A stretch of 8,502 bases of DNA from an uncultured Collinsella sp. (GCA_900550205.1 URRJ01000082.1:1-8502); one strand, 5' to 3'. Positions 1-6,189 are shown, counted from the first letter of the stretch. The notes: generated by a model from the sequence alone, not told the origin. Translations and numbers: made by a program.

Positions 1-285
1 GGCGGCCACTACCGCTGGCCGGAGTGGATCGGGATCTGCGAGGAGAACGGCCTGGTCAGGAGCATGTCCGCGAAGGGCTGCAGCCCGGACAACTCGGCCT
101 GCGAGGGCTTCTTCGGGCGCCTCAAGAACGAGTTCTTCCACTACAGGGACTGGGAGGGCGTGACGGCCGAGGAGTTCATGGGAAGGCTCGAGGCCTACCT
201 CGTGTACTATCGTGAGGAGCGGATCAAGAAGTCCCTCGGGTGGCTGAGCCCGATGGAGTACCGCAGGAAGCTTGGATACGCCTAG
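1..285 (+). CDS. IS3-family transposase (integrase core), C-terminal part, cut by window start
   Basis: This is the end of the DDE transposase (OrfB / integrase core, rve family) of an IS3-family insertion sequence, which cuts and joins the element's DNA ends. The frame is open from base 1 and gives 94 residues before TAG. The visible segment carries NSACEGFFGRLKNEFF, the family's hallmark around the third catalytic acidic residue (Glu at visible residue 35). It then has the usual tail of YYREERIKKSLGWLSPMEYRRK, with the basic stretch and the 'SPMEYR' ending seen in IS150/IS3-like proteins. The first two catalytic Asp residues and OrfA lie outside the window, so whether the element is intact cannot be judged. 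An internal ATG at 64 is not the true start because the homology continues upstream of it. Family assignment is firm; the subgroup is not. Confidence 0.9.
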   Translation, partial: GGHYRWPEWIGICEENGLVRSMSAKGCSPDNSACEGFFGRLKNEFFHYRDWEGVTAEEFMGRLEAYLVYYREERIKKSLGWLSPMEYRRKLGYA

Positions 286-318
286 GCGCGGTCCAAGAAA
301 TCGTCCGCACCCCCAAGT

Positions 319-369
319 GGGAGAAAATCCACGCTCATTTTTCATGCGGGAGATTATCCACGCTCATTT
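319..369. repeat. Tandem 22-nt direct repeat at the IS end
   Basis: Two copies, 319-340 and 348-369, match at 20 of 22 positions with a period of 29 nt. Both start GGGAGA and end ATCCACGCTCATTT; they differ only at the two central bases (AA versus TT). Inference: they are either paired transposase-binding sites in the terminal repeat, or one copy is the IS tip and the other a neighbouring relic. Confidence 0.75.
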
Positions 370-402
370 CGCGCCGAAGGCGTGGCCCGCGACCTCGCTT
401 GC

Positions 403-867
403 CTACAGCTGCTCGAGCATCGCCGTGCAGCCGGCGAGCACGTCGCGGTAGGTGGCATCGAAGTTGCCGGTGTACCAGGGATCGGCCACGTCGCCGGGGC
501 GCTCGGTCCAATCGAGCAAGCGCGTAATCTTGCCGTCGGAGTCGTCGCCAAAGATGCGACGCAGGCCACGCGCGTTCTCAGCATCCATATAGACAATGTG
601 ATCCCAGTCGCCATACTCCGCGCGACGCACCTGACGGGCACGGTGCGCAACGACGGGAATCCCGACTTCACGCAGCTTGGCAACCGTGCCATGATGCGGC
701 GGGTTGCCGATCTCCTCGGTCGAGGTCGCAGCGGAGTCAATGACAAACTCGCCTGCGCGCCCGGCGCGCTGCACCAGCTCGGTAAACACCGACTCAGCCA
801 TCGTCGAGCGGCAGATGTTGCCGTGGCAGACAAAGAGAACGCGATGGACGGGCTTTGGGCTATTCAT
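403..867 (-). CDS. Low-molecular-weight protein tyrosine phosphatase
   Basis: This is a cytoplasmic LMW-PTP that hydrolyses phosphotyrosine (or phosphoarginine in some family members) through a cysteinyl-phosphate intermediate. The 154 residues match the usual family length. The P-loop near the N-terminus reads VCHGNICRS, with nucleophile Cys14 and Arg20. The general-acid motif DPWYTGNF is near the C-terminus (Asp129). The ATG at 867 is preceded by GGAGAGAG (874-881), a good ribosome-binding site. The gene starts 36 nt after the stop of the acyltransferase on the same strand, so the two are likely co-transcribed. LMW-PTPs often accompany polysaccharide genes, but nothing here proves the substrate. 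No clear terminator follows; an IS3-type element ends about 35-45 nt beyond the stop. A stub of a second LMW-PTP lies 1.7 kb upstream. Confidence 0.93.
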   Translation of the reverse strand: MNSPKPVHRVLFVCHGNICRSTMAESVFTELVQRAGRAGEFVIDSAATSTEEIGNPPHHGTVAKLREVGIPVVAHRARQVRRAEYGDWDHIVYMDAENARGLRRIFGDDSDGKITRLLDWTERPGDVADPWYTGNFDATYRDVLAGCTAMLEQL

Positions 868-903
868 GACCAGCTCTCTCCAAACGAAGCCAAGTACGAC
901 GCA

Positions 904-2010
904 TTATCGAACGGCGTCCCTAGGCCCTGACGATGCCAGCGAGCGCGACAGGTTCATGCTGGGAACCTCGATGATGCGCCAGAAGGCAACGGAGACGAGC
1001 ATGCTTGCGGGCAGCGAGACCGCGGCAATCGCGAGCGGGTCGACAATCCCGAGCCTGGGCAGCAGGGCAGCGAGCGCACCGATGACAATGGCGTGGGTAA
1101 GGTAGAGGCTGTACGACACCTTTCCCAAAAAGACCATGGGGGCCGCAGAGAGCGCACGGCGCGTGAACCCGTCGGCGATCGCGACGACAACCACCACCAG
1201 GCAGGCCGCGTTCATGGCGGTGGACTCCAACGCCTCAAGGACCCCGCCGGGATGCCACACGAGCGAGAGCTCGATAACGCCAACGGAGGCCACAAGCAGC
1301 GCCAGCTCGGCCTGGATTGAAAGCTTGACGGCCTTGATTTTGTCGAATTGCCGGGCCGCCATGACGCCAAGCCAGAACATCAGGCAAAGGCGCAGCGGAA
1401 AGTAGCCCGTCCAGTACGAGACAAGCACCGCAATAAAGGCCGCAACAACCGCCAGACCCGTCCGGCGAATCCTTGATATGCACCAGATGGCCAGCGGAAG
1501 CGTCAGGCTAAACCAGAGCTCCCAGCTCATGGACCAGACGGGAGAGTCAACGCGGACGAGCTGCGCGCCAAAGAGGTCGTTGAGGCCATTGGACACGTTG
1601 AACAGCACGTCGAACTGCATGAGGATGTCATGAACCGCAGTGGGAAGGCCCGCGTCGTAGGCGACGGCAAGCGCGGAGCGCGACGTGGACCCCAGGCGCC
1701 ATGCCACGTAGCCCGCAGGAAGGGCCAGTGCAATCGCCGCAAACAGCGGCACGCAAAGGCGGACGACCCTTCTTGGGTAATAGCCAAGCCAGTCGTACCC
1801 GCCGTTTCCCATGTGCTTAAGGGGAACAAGAGACAGCACTATGCCAGACAGGATGAAGAACACCATAACCGACGCGGTGCCAGGGAAGAGGCTCGGACCC
1901 CCCGCGCCAAACGGCTTGACCATGATGTCGACGTGATACAGGAACACTATCAGCGCCCCGAGCCCTCGCAGGCCGTCAAGCGACAAGACACGCTTCTCGT
2001 GAGCAGGCAT
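904..2010 (-). CDS. Acyltransferase family 3 integral membrane protein (OafA/NodX-like)
   Basis: This is a membrane O-acyltransferase of the acyltransferase-3 family, which typically moves acetyl groups onto surface sugars or lipids. The N-terminus has the signature SLDGLRGLGALIVFLYH (Asp12, Arg15, His26 from the start I prefer). WSMSWELWFS begins near residue 159, and FLGKVSYSLYLTH (His306) marks the late transmembrane helix. About ten hydrophobic segments are spread over 368 residues, a normal length. I choose the ATG at 2010 because AAGGAAGGGG lies just before it; an in-frame ATG at 2028 would add six residues but has no ribosome site and lies very close to the likely transcription start. 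The gene has its own -10 (TATAAT at 2054-2049). It precedes the LMW-PTP gene, so a joint role in surface polysaccharide decoration is possible but unproven. The acceptor is unknown. Confidence 0.9.
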   Translation of the reverse strand: MPAHEKRVLSLDGLRGLGALIVFLYHVDIMVKPFGAGGPSLFPGTASVMVFFILSGIVLSLVPLKHMGNGGYDWLGYYPRRVVRLCVPLFAAIALALPAGYVAWRLGSTSRSALAVAYDAGLPTAVHDILMQFDVLFNVSNGLNDLFGAQLVRVDSPVWSMSWELWFSLTLPLAIWCISRIRRTGLAVVAAFIAVLVSYWTGYFPLRLCLMFWLGVMAARQFDKIKAVKLSIQAELALLVASVGVIELSLVWHPGGVLEALESTAMNAACLVVVVVAIADGFTRRALSAAPMVFLGKVSYSLYLTHAIVIGALAALLPRLGIVDPLAIAAVSLPASMLVSVAFWRIIEVPSMNLSRSLASSGPRDAVR

Positions 2011-2041
2011 CGTCACCCCTTCCTTCATGCATTCGAGCAGA

Positions 2042-2078
2042 GCGTCACATTATATACCCTCATGGATTTAGCGTACAT
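2042..2078 (-). promoter_or_regulatory. Likely sigma-70 promoter of the acyltransferase-phosphatase pair
   Basis: A perfect TATAAT reads on the minus strand at 2054-2049, placing the start of transcription near 2042 and leaving about 30 nt before the ATG at 2010. No good -35 box is present at 16-18 nt; the best hexamers (around 2072-2078) match only about half. The -35 region coincides with the outer arm of the palindrome at 2071-2139, so a bound activator or repressor is conceivable. Confidence 0.55.
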
Positions 2079-2139
2079 TTTGACGAGAAAGACCCCCGAA
2101 TCGGGCGGATTCGGAGGTCTGGCTCATCTTTATGTACGC
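2071..2139. repeat. 69-nt near-symmetric palindrome
   Basis: The 13-bp stem at 2090-2120 is the core of a larger palindrome centred on 2105. The outer arms GCGTACAT (2071-2078) and ATGTACGC (2132-2139) are perfect and share the same centre. Between them, GACGAG (2082-2087) faces CTCATC (2123-2128) with one mismatch. Each arm is 32 nt with 7 mismatches in all. The outer arm overlaps the -35 region of the acyltransferase. Confidence 0.8.
2085..2120 (-). terminator. Hairpin terminator candidate after the transporter remnant
   Basis: Arms 2090-2102 and 2108-2120 form 13 bp with a single C/A mismatch around a 5-nt loop. Read on the minus strand, the stem is followed by TCTTTCTC, a weak T-rich tail, which suits the end of the exporter/remnant transcription unit. 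On the plus strand the tail is poorer. Confidence 0.5.
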
Positions 2140-2184
2140 TGTCTGGAGCCGAGACCGCCGGCAGCAAGGGCGCCGGCACCCGCC

Positions 2185-2606
2185 CTACTCGGCCTCGTGC
2201 TCCTTGCCACCGGCCTCCGGGGGGTCGTCCTTCTCGACCTCGTCCTCGCGGATGCCCATCTCGAGACTCTTCTGGCGCATCTTCTGCACCAGTGCCGGCT
2301 CCTTGACCAGAAGGTCGTACACCACGGCAGACACCAGCACAAAGGCGGCCTGCAGCAGGAAGAGCGGCAGGTAGTCGGGGCGCTCCACGTTGGGGACCAT
2401 GACCGAGATGGCAACCAGCATGACGCCCGTGTCGGCGTAGCCCACGATCTTCTGCACGGAGTCGGCCTTGGTGCGCAGCGGGCGCGGCGTGATGTCAGCC
2501 ACGATGGCCACCGTCATGGTGCGGTACACTCAGATGGCAAGCAGCGTGATCAGGATGGCGCAGATAAGCAGCGGCAGGCTTCCCGCGTTGTTTGCGATTG
2601 CGATGA
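2185..2606 (-). pseudogene. Remnant of an SLC45-like MFS sugar transporter
   Basis: The reading frame gives IANNAGSLPLLICAILITLLAI, then TGA (2532-2530), then VYRTMTVAIVADITPRPLR and onward to TAG at 2185. The segment YRxxxVAxxxDxTPxPLRxKAD strongly resembles the conserved loop of SLC45-type / GPH-like transporters (typically YRSPAVALMPDVTPKPLRSKAN). Three hydrophobic stretches follow this family's TM4-TM6 order, ending in a charged tail (KEPALVQKMRQKSLEMGI and acidic residues). The N-terminal helices are missing, replaced at about 2600-2606 by the phosphatase stub. A stop sits where the family often has an ordinary residue (a TGG to TGA change would explain it), and helices 7-12 are absent. 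A GTG at 2529 could start a 114-residue peptide, but it lacks a ribosome site. I read this as a dead gene. Family call moderate, pseudogene status high. Confidence 0.75.
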
Positions 2607-2648
2607 GCGGCAGATGTTGCCATGACAGATAAACAGTACGCGTTGCAT
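2604..2648 (-). pseudogene. 5' stub of a second LMW protein tyrosine phosphatase
   Basis: The ATG at 2648, preceded by AAAGGAAA at a suitable distance, begins MQRVLFICHGNICRS, the N-terminal strand and complete P-loop of a low-molecular-weight phosphatase. After Ser15 the homology stops, and the frame continues into unrelated residues (SQSQTTREAC...) and soon ends. The downstream DNA instead matches a transporter remnant in another frame. The stub starts 51 nt after the exporter stop, so the phosphatase was once the next gene of that unit. The DNA of this start matches the intact phosphatase at 33 of 38 positions (2605-2642 against 806-843), including 17 identical bases over the P-loop. Confidence 0.8.
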
Positions 2649-2699
2649 ATGCGGTTTCCTTTCGATCGTCATCATCGAGCTCGAGTATCGCATCTACGC

Positions 2700-3935
2700 C
2701 TACGCCCTCGCCCGCTTGCGCTCCCAACGAGCCAGCTTAATCGTCACCAGCGTAAGCGCCCAGGCGACAAGCGAGAACGCGGCGCCCACTGCGCCCACGT
2801 ACGCAATGCCAACGCTGCTTACCACGGCGCCGCCCACTGCGGTGCCAAACGAGATGCCGACGTTAAACGCCATGGGCTCAACCGAACTTGCGAGAACCAT
2901 CGACTTGGGATGGCGGCTGCGTGCTACGTCCATAAAGTGCGTGATGCACGATACCGAGAACAGGTACATGAGCAGCGCCAAGCTAAAGACAAAGACAAGT
3001 GCGAGCGGCATGGTGCCGCCCACAGCAAACAGCCCGAGTAGCGCCGCAGCCTGCAGCACAAACGTCACAAGCAGCGCCTTCATGCCAAAGCGTGCATCGA
3101 TCCATCCGCCCAGGATGTTCGAGATCAGACAGAACACGCCGTAGGCCATAAGCGTGGTGCTTGCCTGAACGGTGCCCATACCCAGCACCTGCTCAAGATA
3201 AGGCGTCACGTAGCCGTAGAATACGTAGACCGATCCCACGCCAAACAAAAAGATGAGCATGCCGGTGATGATGCTCGGCTCGCGTAGCAGCCCCGCCTGC
3301 TCGCGGAAGGTGGCGGGCTCATCGGTCTGCCCGGCGCGAGGCATAAACGCCACGAGCGCGCTACAGATCAAAACGGCAAAGGTCAGCGTGCCGTACATGG
3401 CCACGTGCCAATCGAGTGTGTCGGCCACAAACTTGCCAATCGAGGTCACAAAGACCATCGCCACCGAAAACGCGCCGTACACGACCGAGATGGCAAGTGA
3501 GGTTTGCTGCGGGGATAGCAGCTCAGGGATGTACGTCACGCCCACGGCGAGCAGCGCACCCGAGACAGAGCCCAGGACAATGCGTGAGATAAACAGCACC
3601 TGGAAGTTGGGGGCCAACGCCATGACCAGGTTGCCGAGCACAAAGACGACGCTATAGCACACGAGCAGCTGGTAGCGGCGGAATCGCCCCGTGCTGAGCG
3701 CGAGCACCGGCGTCGCGATAGCGTAGACGAGCGCAAACACGCTGATGAGCTGGCCCGCAGTGGCAAGTGATATGCCGAGTTCCGTTGCCAGGTCGCTCTC
3801 GATGCCGATGACCACGAACTCGGAGCAGCCGAGCGAGAATCCCAACAGCACGAGCAGCGCCAGGCAGAGCTTGGTGCGCGCGGGGGAGAGCGCGGCGGCG
3901 GTTGGCTTACTTTTAGGCGTGGTTGCGGCGGTCAA
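2700..3935 (-). CDS. MFS transporter, DHA1 family (AraJ / sugar- or drug-efflux-like)
   Basis: This is a twelve-helix inner-membrane exporter of the major facilitator superfamily. The first helix carries CSEFVVIGIESDLATELGIS (from residue 37), the counterpart of the TEFVxxGLLP...LG pattern of AraJ/YdhP-type efflux pumps. It is followed by TAGQLISVFALVYAIATPVL and the loop STGRFRRYQLLV (motif A position). I choose TTG at 3935: GGAG (3947-3944) lies 8 nt upstream, and the resulting 411 residues fit the family. The longer frame back to an ATG at 4055 would translate a REP-like hairpin and adds a non-conserved, soluble extension. The substrate cannot be read from the sequence. Downstream on the same strand come the phosphatase stub and transporter remnant, probably former operon partners. 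A 13-nt palindrome lies 31 nt before the start. Confidence 0.88.
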   Translation of the reverse strand: MTAATTPKSKPTAAALSPARTKLCLALLVLLGFSLGCSEFVVIGIESDLATELGISLATAGQLISVFALVYAIATPVLALSTGRFRRYQLLVCYSVVFVLGNLVMALAPNFQVLFISRIVLGSVSGALLAVGVTYIPELLSPQQTSLAISVVYGAFSVAMVFVTSIGKFVADTLDWHVAMYGTLTFAVLICSALVAFMPRAGQTDEPATFREQAGLLREPSIITGMLIFLFGVGSVYVFYGYVTPYLEQVLGMGTVQASTTLMAYGVFCLISNILGGWIDARFGMKALLVTFVLQAAALLGLFAVGGTMPLALVFVFSLALLMYLFSVSCITHFMDVARSRHPKSMVLASSVEPMAFNVGISFGTAVGGAVVSSVGIAYVGAVGAAFSLVAWALTLVTIKLARWERKRARA

Positions 3936-3965
3936 GGTTGTCACTCCAATGTCGCATGAATAAGC

Positions 3966-3978
3966 GGGATTCAATCCC
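3966..3978. promoter_or_regulatory. 13-nt palindrome upstream of the exporter: operator candidate
   Basis: GGGATT-C-AATCCC is a perfect dyad ending 31 nt upstream of the exporter's TTG start. A poor -35-like TTGCAG lies just before it on the minus strand, and no convincing -10 is visible. A dyad here would suit a repressor of an efflux gene, but no regulator gene is adjacent and it may be chance. Confidence 0.35.
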
Positions 3979-3992
3979 TGCAACTCTAACAG

Positions 3993-4025
3993 AATGTGAC
4001 AAAGGGACAGTCTCTTTGTCACATT
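3993..4025. repeat. REP-like hairpin, AATGTGACAAAGGGA type
   Basis: Arms 3993-4007 and 4011-4025 pair over 15 bp with one G-T wobble around the loop CAG. The GGGACAGTCTC core and TTTGTCAC arms look like the dispersed REP-type palindromes (GACAAAGGGAC...GTCCCTTTGTC) that I recall being common in gut Actinobacteria and other phyla. Only this copy is in the window, so repetition is inferred. It sits between divergently transcribed genes. Confidence 0.7.
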
Positions 4026-4048
4026 GCGCTGCCGGCCAGTCGCCCAAA

Positions 4049-4107
4049 CCATCACAACATTCGGCGAAAATCTCGAAATCGAGGAAAAGCGTCGAATGTT
4101 GTGACGG
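4049..4107. repeat. Second REP-like hairpin with T-tract on the plus strand
   Basis: Arms 4049-4066 and 4090-4107 (CCATCACAACATTCGGCG and its partner) give an 18-bp stem with one mismatch and one wobble. The loop holds a further 5-bp stem, CTCGA-AA-TCGAG. TTTTT follows at 4108-4112, so it could terminate plus-strand transcripts, although no plus-strand gene precedes it. It is unrelated in sequence to the hairpin 24 nt upstream. Confidence 0.7.
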
Positions 4108-4125
4108 TTTTTGTGTCCGGCGCGG

Positions 4126-4162
4126 GTGAGCTTCGGTGTCGTCTGGGGGTATAAAACTAGCG
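4126..4162 (+). promoter_or_regulatory. Promoter candidate for the acidic membrane protein gene
   Basis: TATAAA at 4150-4155 is a good -10, placing the start near 4162, about 35 nt before the ATG at 4197. The -35 position (about 4126-4132) matches the consensus poorly. Confidence 0.45.
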
Positions 4163-4196
4163 AGTGTTTATTTGCGAGGCCTAAGGGGCGCCCCGT

Positions 4197-5063
4197 ATGG
4201 ATATCGATAACTTTGAATGGTGGTATAGCGAGGGCGAGGCTCCGGACGAGGAGTGGGACGAGCCCGCGCCGCGTGACGTGTCGAGCGACGAGGACGAGAC
4301 CGGCAACGATGCCGTCGAGACGGACGCCGCTTCCGACTCCGCCGAACCCCTAACCTTTGAACAGGCTTGGGCCCAAGCCGAGGCTGATGAGGCAAAGGCC
4401 GATGCCACGGCCACACTGGGTGAGCCAGCCGACATGTCCATCTCGCCGGCAAAGACCCCGCAGCCGCGTCACACTATCGACCCCGACAGCACGGCATCCT
4501 TCAGCATTCTCGACGTGCCCGCGCAAGGCGCCCAGGCGCCTGCGCCCACGCATCGCCCCGACCTGGCTCGCGAGGAAGATGCTGGCCGCCGCTCGCCGCT
4601 CGGCCCCATCCTTATCGCCTTCATGGCCGGCGTCATCGCTTGCTCGGCGATCGGAAATGTCTGGAGCCATGTGGAGCAACAGCGCAAAGATGCCGCCAAG
4701 GTCGAGATGTCTGTCGAGCAATCGCTTAGCCGCACGCGCTCGGTACATGTGTCGGTCGAGGTCAAGGACGGCGCGACGTGGGACACCGCGCGCGGCGACA
4801 GCCAAATGCTCATCCATATCGTGGGGCGCACGCTCAAAGGGCAGACGATTGACGAGTACCAATACGTCAATTCCGCCGGTGACGGCATCGAACTTAAGCC
4901 CGGTGACTACGAGCTTACCGTCGATGAACCGCCCGTCGCCACCGACGGCACGCGCTTCCGCGCCTCAAAGCGCATGGTCCCCGTGAGCTTTAACTCGCAG
5001 GCGCCCGATACGGTCGACACCACGCCTCAGGGCGGGTTTGACCTTTACGTGGATACCCAGTAG
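4197..5063 (+). CDS. Acidic single-pass membrane protein of unknown function
   Basis: I do not recognise the family. The 288 residues fall into three parts. Residues 1 to about 130 are very acidic, low-complexity and probably disordered (runs of D/E, with A/P-rich stretches). A single hydrophobic helix follows at about 136-156 (PILIAFMAGVIACSAIGNVW), preceded by basic residues (RR). The remaining C-terminal part of about 130 residues is rich in alternating polar and hydrophobic residues, as in a beta domain (SVHVSVEVKDG, LKPGDYELTVDEPP). By the positive-inside rule, the acidic part should be cytoplasmic and the beta-rich domain outside. There is no cleavable signal and no cysteine pair. The ATG at 4197 has AAGGGG 8 nt upstream. 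The epimerase-like gene starts 113 nt downstream on the same strand. Coding is supported by the long frame, GC-rich third positions and the ribosome site. Confidence 0.8.
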   Translation: MDIDNFEWWYSEGEAPDEEWDEPAPRDVSSDEDETGNDAVETDAASDSAEPLTFEQAWAQAEADEAKADATATLGEPADMSISPAKTPQPRHTIDPDSTASFSILDVPAQGAQAPAPTHRPDLAREEDAGRRSPLGPILIAFMAGVIACSAIGNVWSHVEQQRKDAAKVEMSVEQSLSRTRSVHVSVEVKDGATWDTARGDSQMLIHIVGRTLKGQTIDEYQYVNSAGDGIELKPGDYELTVDEPPVATDGTRFRASKRMVPVSFNSQAPDTVDTTPQGGFDLYVDTQ

Positions 5064-5133
5064 GCGCTCGCCGCTCATTCCGCTATGGCTACTCAATCAT
5101 CGCTTGCCGTCCCGTCCCGCCGCCAAGAGTGGG

Positions 5134-5156
5134 ACAATAGCCCTCGACACTATTGT
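5134..5156. promoter_or_regulatory. Inverted repeat ahead of the epimerase-like gene
   Basis: ACAATAG (5134-5140) and CTATTGT (5150-5156) form a perfect 7-bp dyad with a 9-nt spacer, ending 9 nt before the GGAGGA ribosome site. It could be an operator, or a weak hairpin at the end of the preceding gene. TATTGT within the right arm is a mediocre -10 without a matching -35. Confidence 0.35.
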
Positions 5157-5176
5157 TTACTTTTGGAGGAAGTAGC

Positions 5177-6070
5177 ATGTCTACCGTCACTACTATCAAG
5201 CGCGGCGGCCTCACCGCGGCCATCGATTCCATGGGTGCCCAGCTCACGAGCCTTGCCCTCAACGGCAACGAGTATCTGTGGCAGGGCGACCCCGCCTTTT
5301 GGGGCAAGCATGCGCCCATCCTGTTCCCCATTGTGGGCTCGCTGCGCAACAACACGGCAACGTCTGCGGCCGGTACCTGCGAGATGCCGCGCCACGGACT
5401 CGCGCGCATCGTCGAGCACAAGCTGGTCGAGGTTTCGGAGGACGGCTCCTCGGTAACGTACGAGATCACCGACACGCCCGAGTCGTTCAAGGCCTTTCCG
5501 TACCACTTTAAGCTCAACATGACCTATGCCCTGACTGGCGACGCCACGCTTACCCAGACCTTTGCCGTTACGAACACCGGCGACGTGGACCTGCCGTTCT
5601 CGGTGGGCGGCCACCCCGCGTTTAACGTACCGGCTCCCGGTGCCGAGGACGAGGCATTCGAGGATTACGAGCTGGCGTTTACTGAGGCTTGGACGAACGA
5701 GGCTCCCATCATCACGCCCGACGGTCTTATGACGTTCGAGGGTAGCTACAAGGCTCCCGATAACTCGGACGTGCTGCCCATCACGCATCGCAGCTTCGAT
5801 AACGATGCCATCATGTTCACCGATACTCCGGGCTCCACGCTCACGCTGCGCGGCCGCAAGTCGGGCCACGGCGTCAAGATCGACTTTGAGGGCTTTAAGT
5901 ACATTGGCGTGTGGTCTGCCGCCAACGACGCTCCGTTTGTGGCGCTCGAGCCCTGGACCGGTCATACCACCATGGACACCGAGGACGATGTCTTTGAGCG
6001 TAAGGTCAACACCATCACCTTGGCCCCTGGTGAGACGGACGTTCGCAGCTTTAGCGTAACGCTGCTCTAG
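5177..6070 (+). CDS. Aldose 1-epimerase family protein (LacX-like galactose mutarotase fold)
   Basis: This is a cytoplasmic protein of the aldose 1-epimerase / galactose-mutarotase-like superfamily, whose members interconvert alpha and beta anomers of hexoses. It is closest in motif pattern to the LacX/YeaD-like branch. Visible signatures are KHAPILFPIVGSLRNN, MPRHGLAR (His73), GGHPAFNVP (His146) and ALEPWTG (Glu258, the usual catalytic base position). The two His and the Glu expected for mutarotation are thus present. The ATG at 5177, with GGAGGA six bases before it, gives 297 residues, normal for the branch; an upstream TTG at 5153 would swallow the ribosome site. No sugar-pathway genes adjoin, so the physiological sugar is unknown. 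The stop is followed by a GC hairpin, a shared 41-nt element and a strong terminator. Confidence 0.9.
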   Translation: MSTVTTIKRGGLTAAIDSMGAQLTSLALNGNEYLWQGDPAFWGKHAPILFPIVGSLRNNTATSAAGTCEMPRHGLARIVEHKLVEVSEDGSSVTYEITDTPESFKAFPYHFKLNMTYALTGDATLTQTFAVTNTGDVDLPFSVGGHPAFNVPAPGAEDEAFEDYELAFTEAWTNEAPIITPDGLMTFEGSYKAPDNSDVLPITHRSFDNDAIMFTDTPGSTLTLRGRKSGHGVKIDFEGFKYIGVWSAANDAPFVALEPWTGHTTMDTEDDVFERKVNTITLAPGETDVRSFSVTLL

Positions 6071-6075
6071 AGGCT

Positions 6076-6097
6076 CCGCCGTTCTGACGAACGGCGG
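6076..6097 (+). other. Post-stop GC hairpin without T-tract
   Basis: CCGCCGTTC (6076-6084) and GAACGGCGG (6089-6097) pair perfectly over 9 bp around the loop TGAC, starting 5 nt after the epimerase stop. No T run follows, so it is not a standard terminator by itself; it may protect the mRNA 3' end. An equivalent hairpin of different sequence follows prfA at 7525-7552. Confidence 0.75.
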
Positions 6098-6102
6098 GCC
6101 GG

Positions 6103-6143
6103 TCGACGCTGCGCGCCACCCAGAGCGACAATTTGTCATTCAA
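6103..6143 (+). other. Shared 3'-flank element, copy A
   Basis: This 41-nt stretch aligns without gaps to 7556-7596 after prfA at 30 of 41 positions. It begins with the identical TCGACGCTGC and ends with a 20-nt block matching at 16 positions (AGCGRCAATYTGWCRTTCAA). Both copies lie just after a post-stop hairpin and lead into a second hairpin with a T tail. The function is unknown. Confidence 0.65.
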
Positions 6144-6183
6144 AAGGCAAGGCATGACCAGAAGGTCAATGCCTTGCCTTTTT
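6142..6183 (+). terminator. Strong intrinsic terminator after the epimerase-like gene
   Basis: AAAAGGCAAGGCATGACC (6142-6159) pairs with 6164-6182 over 18 bp with one bulged A, around the loop AGAA, and runs directly into TTTTT at 6179-6183. The A-rich left foot could also make it work in the opposite direction. Confidence 0.9.
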
Positions 6184-6189
6184 CATGCC

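Larger units (their letters stand above)
1..369 (+). mobile_element. Right end of an IS3-family insertion sequence
   Basis: The transposase 3' end (to 285) is followed by about 75-85 nt that should contain the right terminal inverted repeat. IS3-family ends usually finish in CA, and the two repeated blocks at 319-369 both contain 'ATCCA'. The outer one ends in CA at 359-360, which is my best guess for the element tip. The left end is outside the window, so the terminal repeat and target duplication cannot be confirmed and the boundary is uncertain by about 10 nt. The element sits only about 35-45 nt past the stop of the convergent phosphatase gene, so it probably landed in that gene's 3' flank. 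Confidence 0.65.

Noticed and set aside
1630..2625. 331-codon plus-strand frame across the acyltransferase start and transporter remnant
   Set aside because: It crosses a promoter, a terminator-like palindrome and two genes on the other strand; composition is His/Arg/Gln-rich without domains.
2530..2727. 65-codon minus-strand frame starting at 2727
   Set aside because: Its start lies inside the exporter's 3' end in another frame and it has no ribosome site; only its last part is meaningful, as transporter remnant.
3936..4055. N-terminal extension of the exporter to an ATG at 4055
   Set aside because: It would translate through the 3993-4025 hairpin, is not hydrophobic or family-like, and the TTG at 3935 has a well-placed GGAG.
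5153..5176. Upstream TTG start for the epimerase-like gene
   Set aside because: The ATG at 5177 has GGAGGA six bases before it; the TTG start would read through this ribosome site.
5150..6139. 329-codon minus-strand frame opposite the epimerase-like gene
   Set aside because: Shadow frame with Arg/Val/Gly-rich content; the plus-strand frame carries all family motifs.
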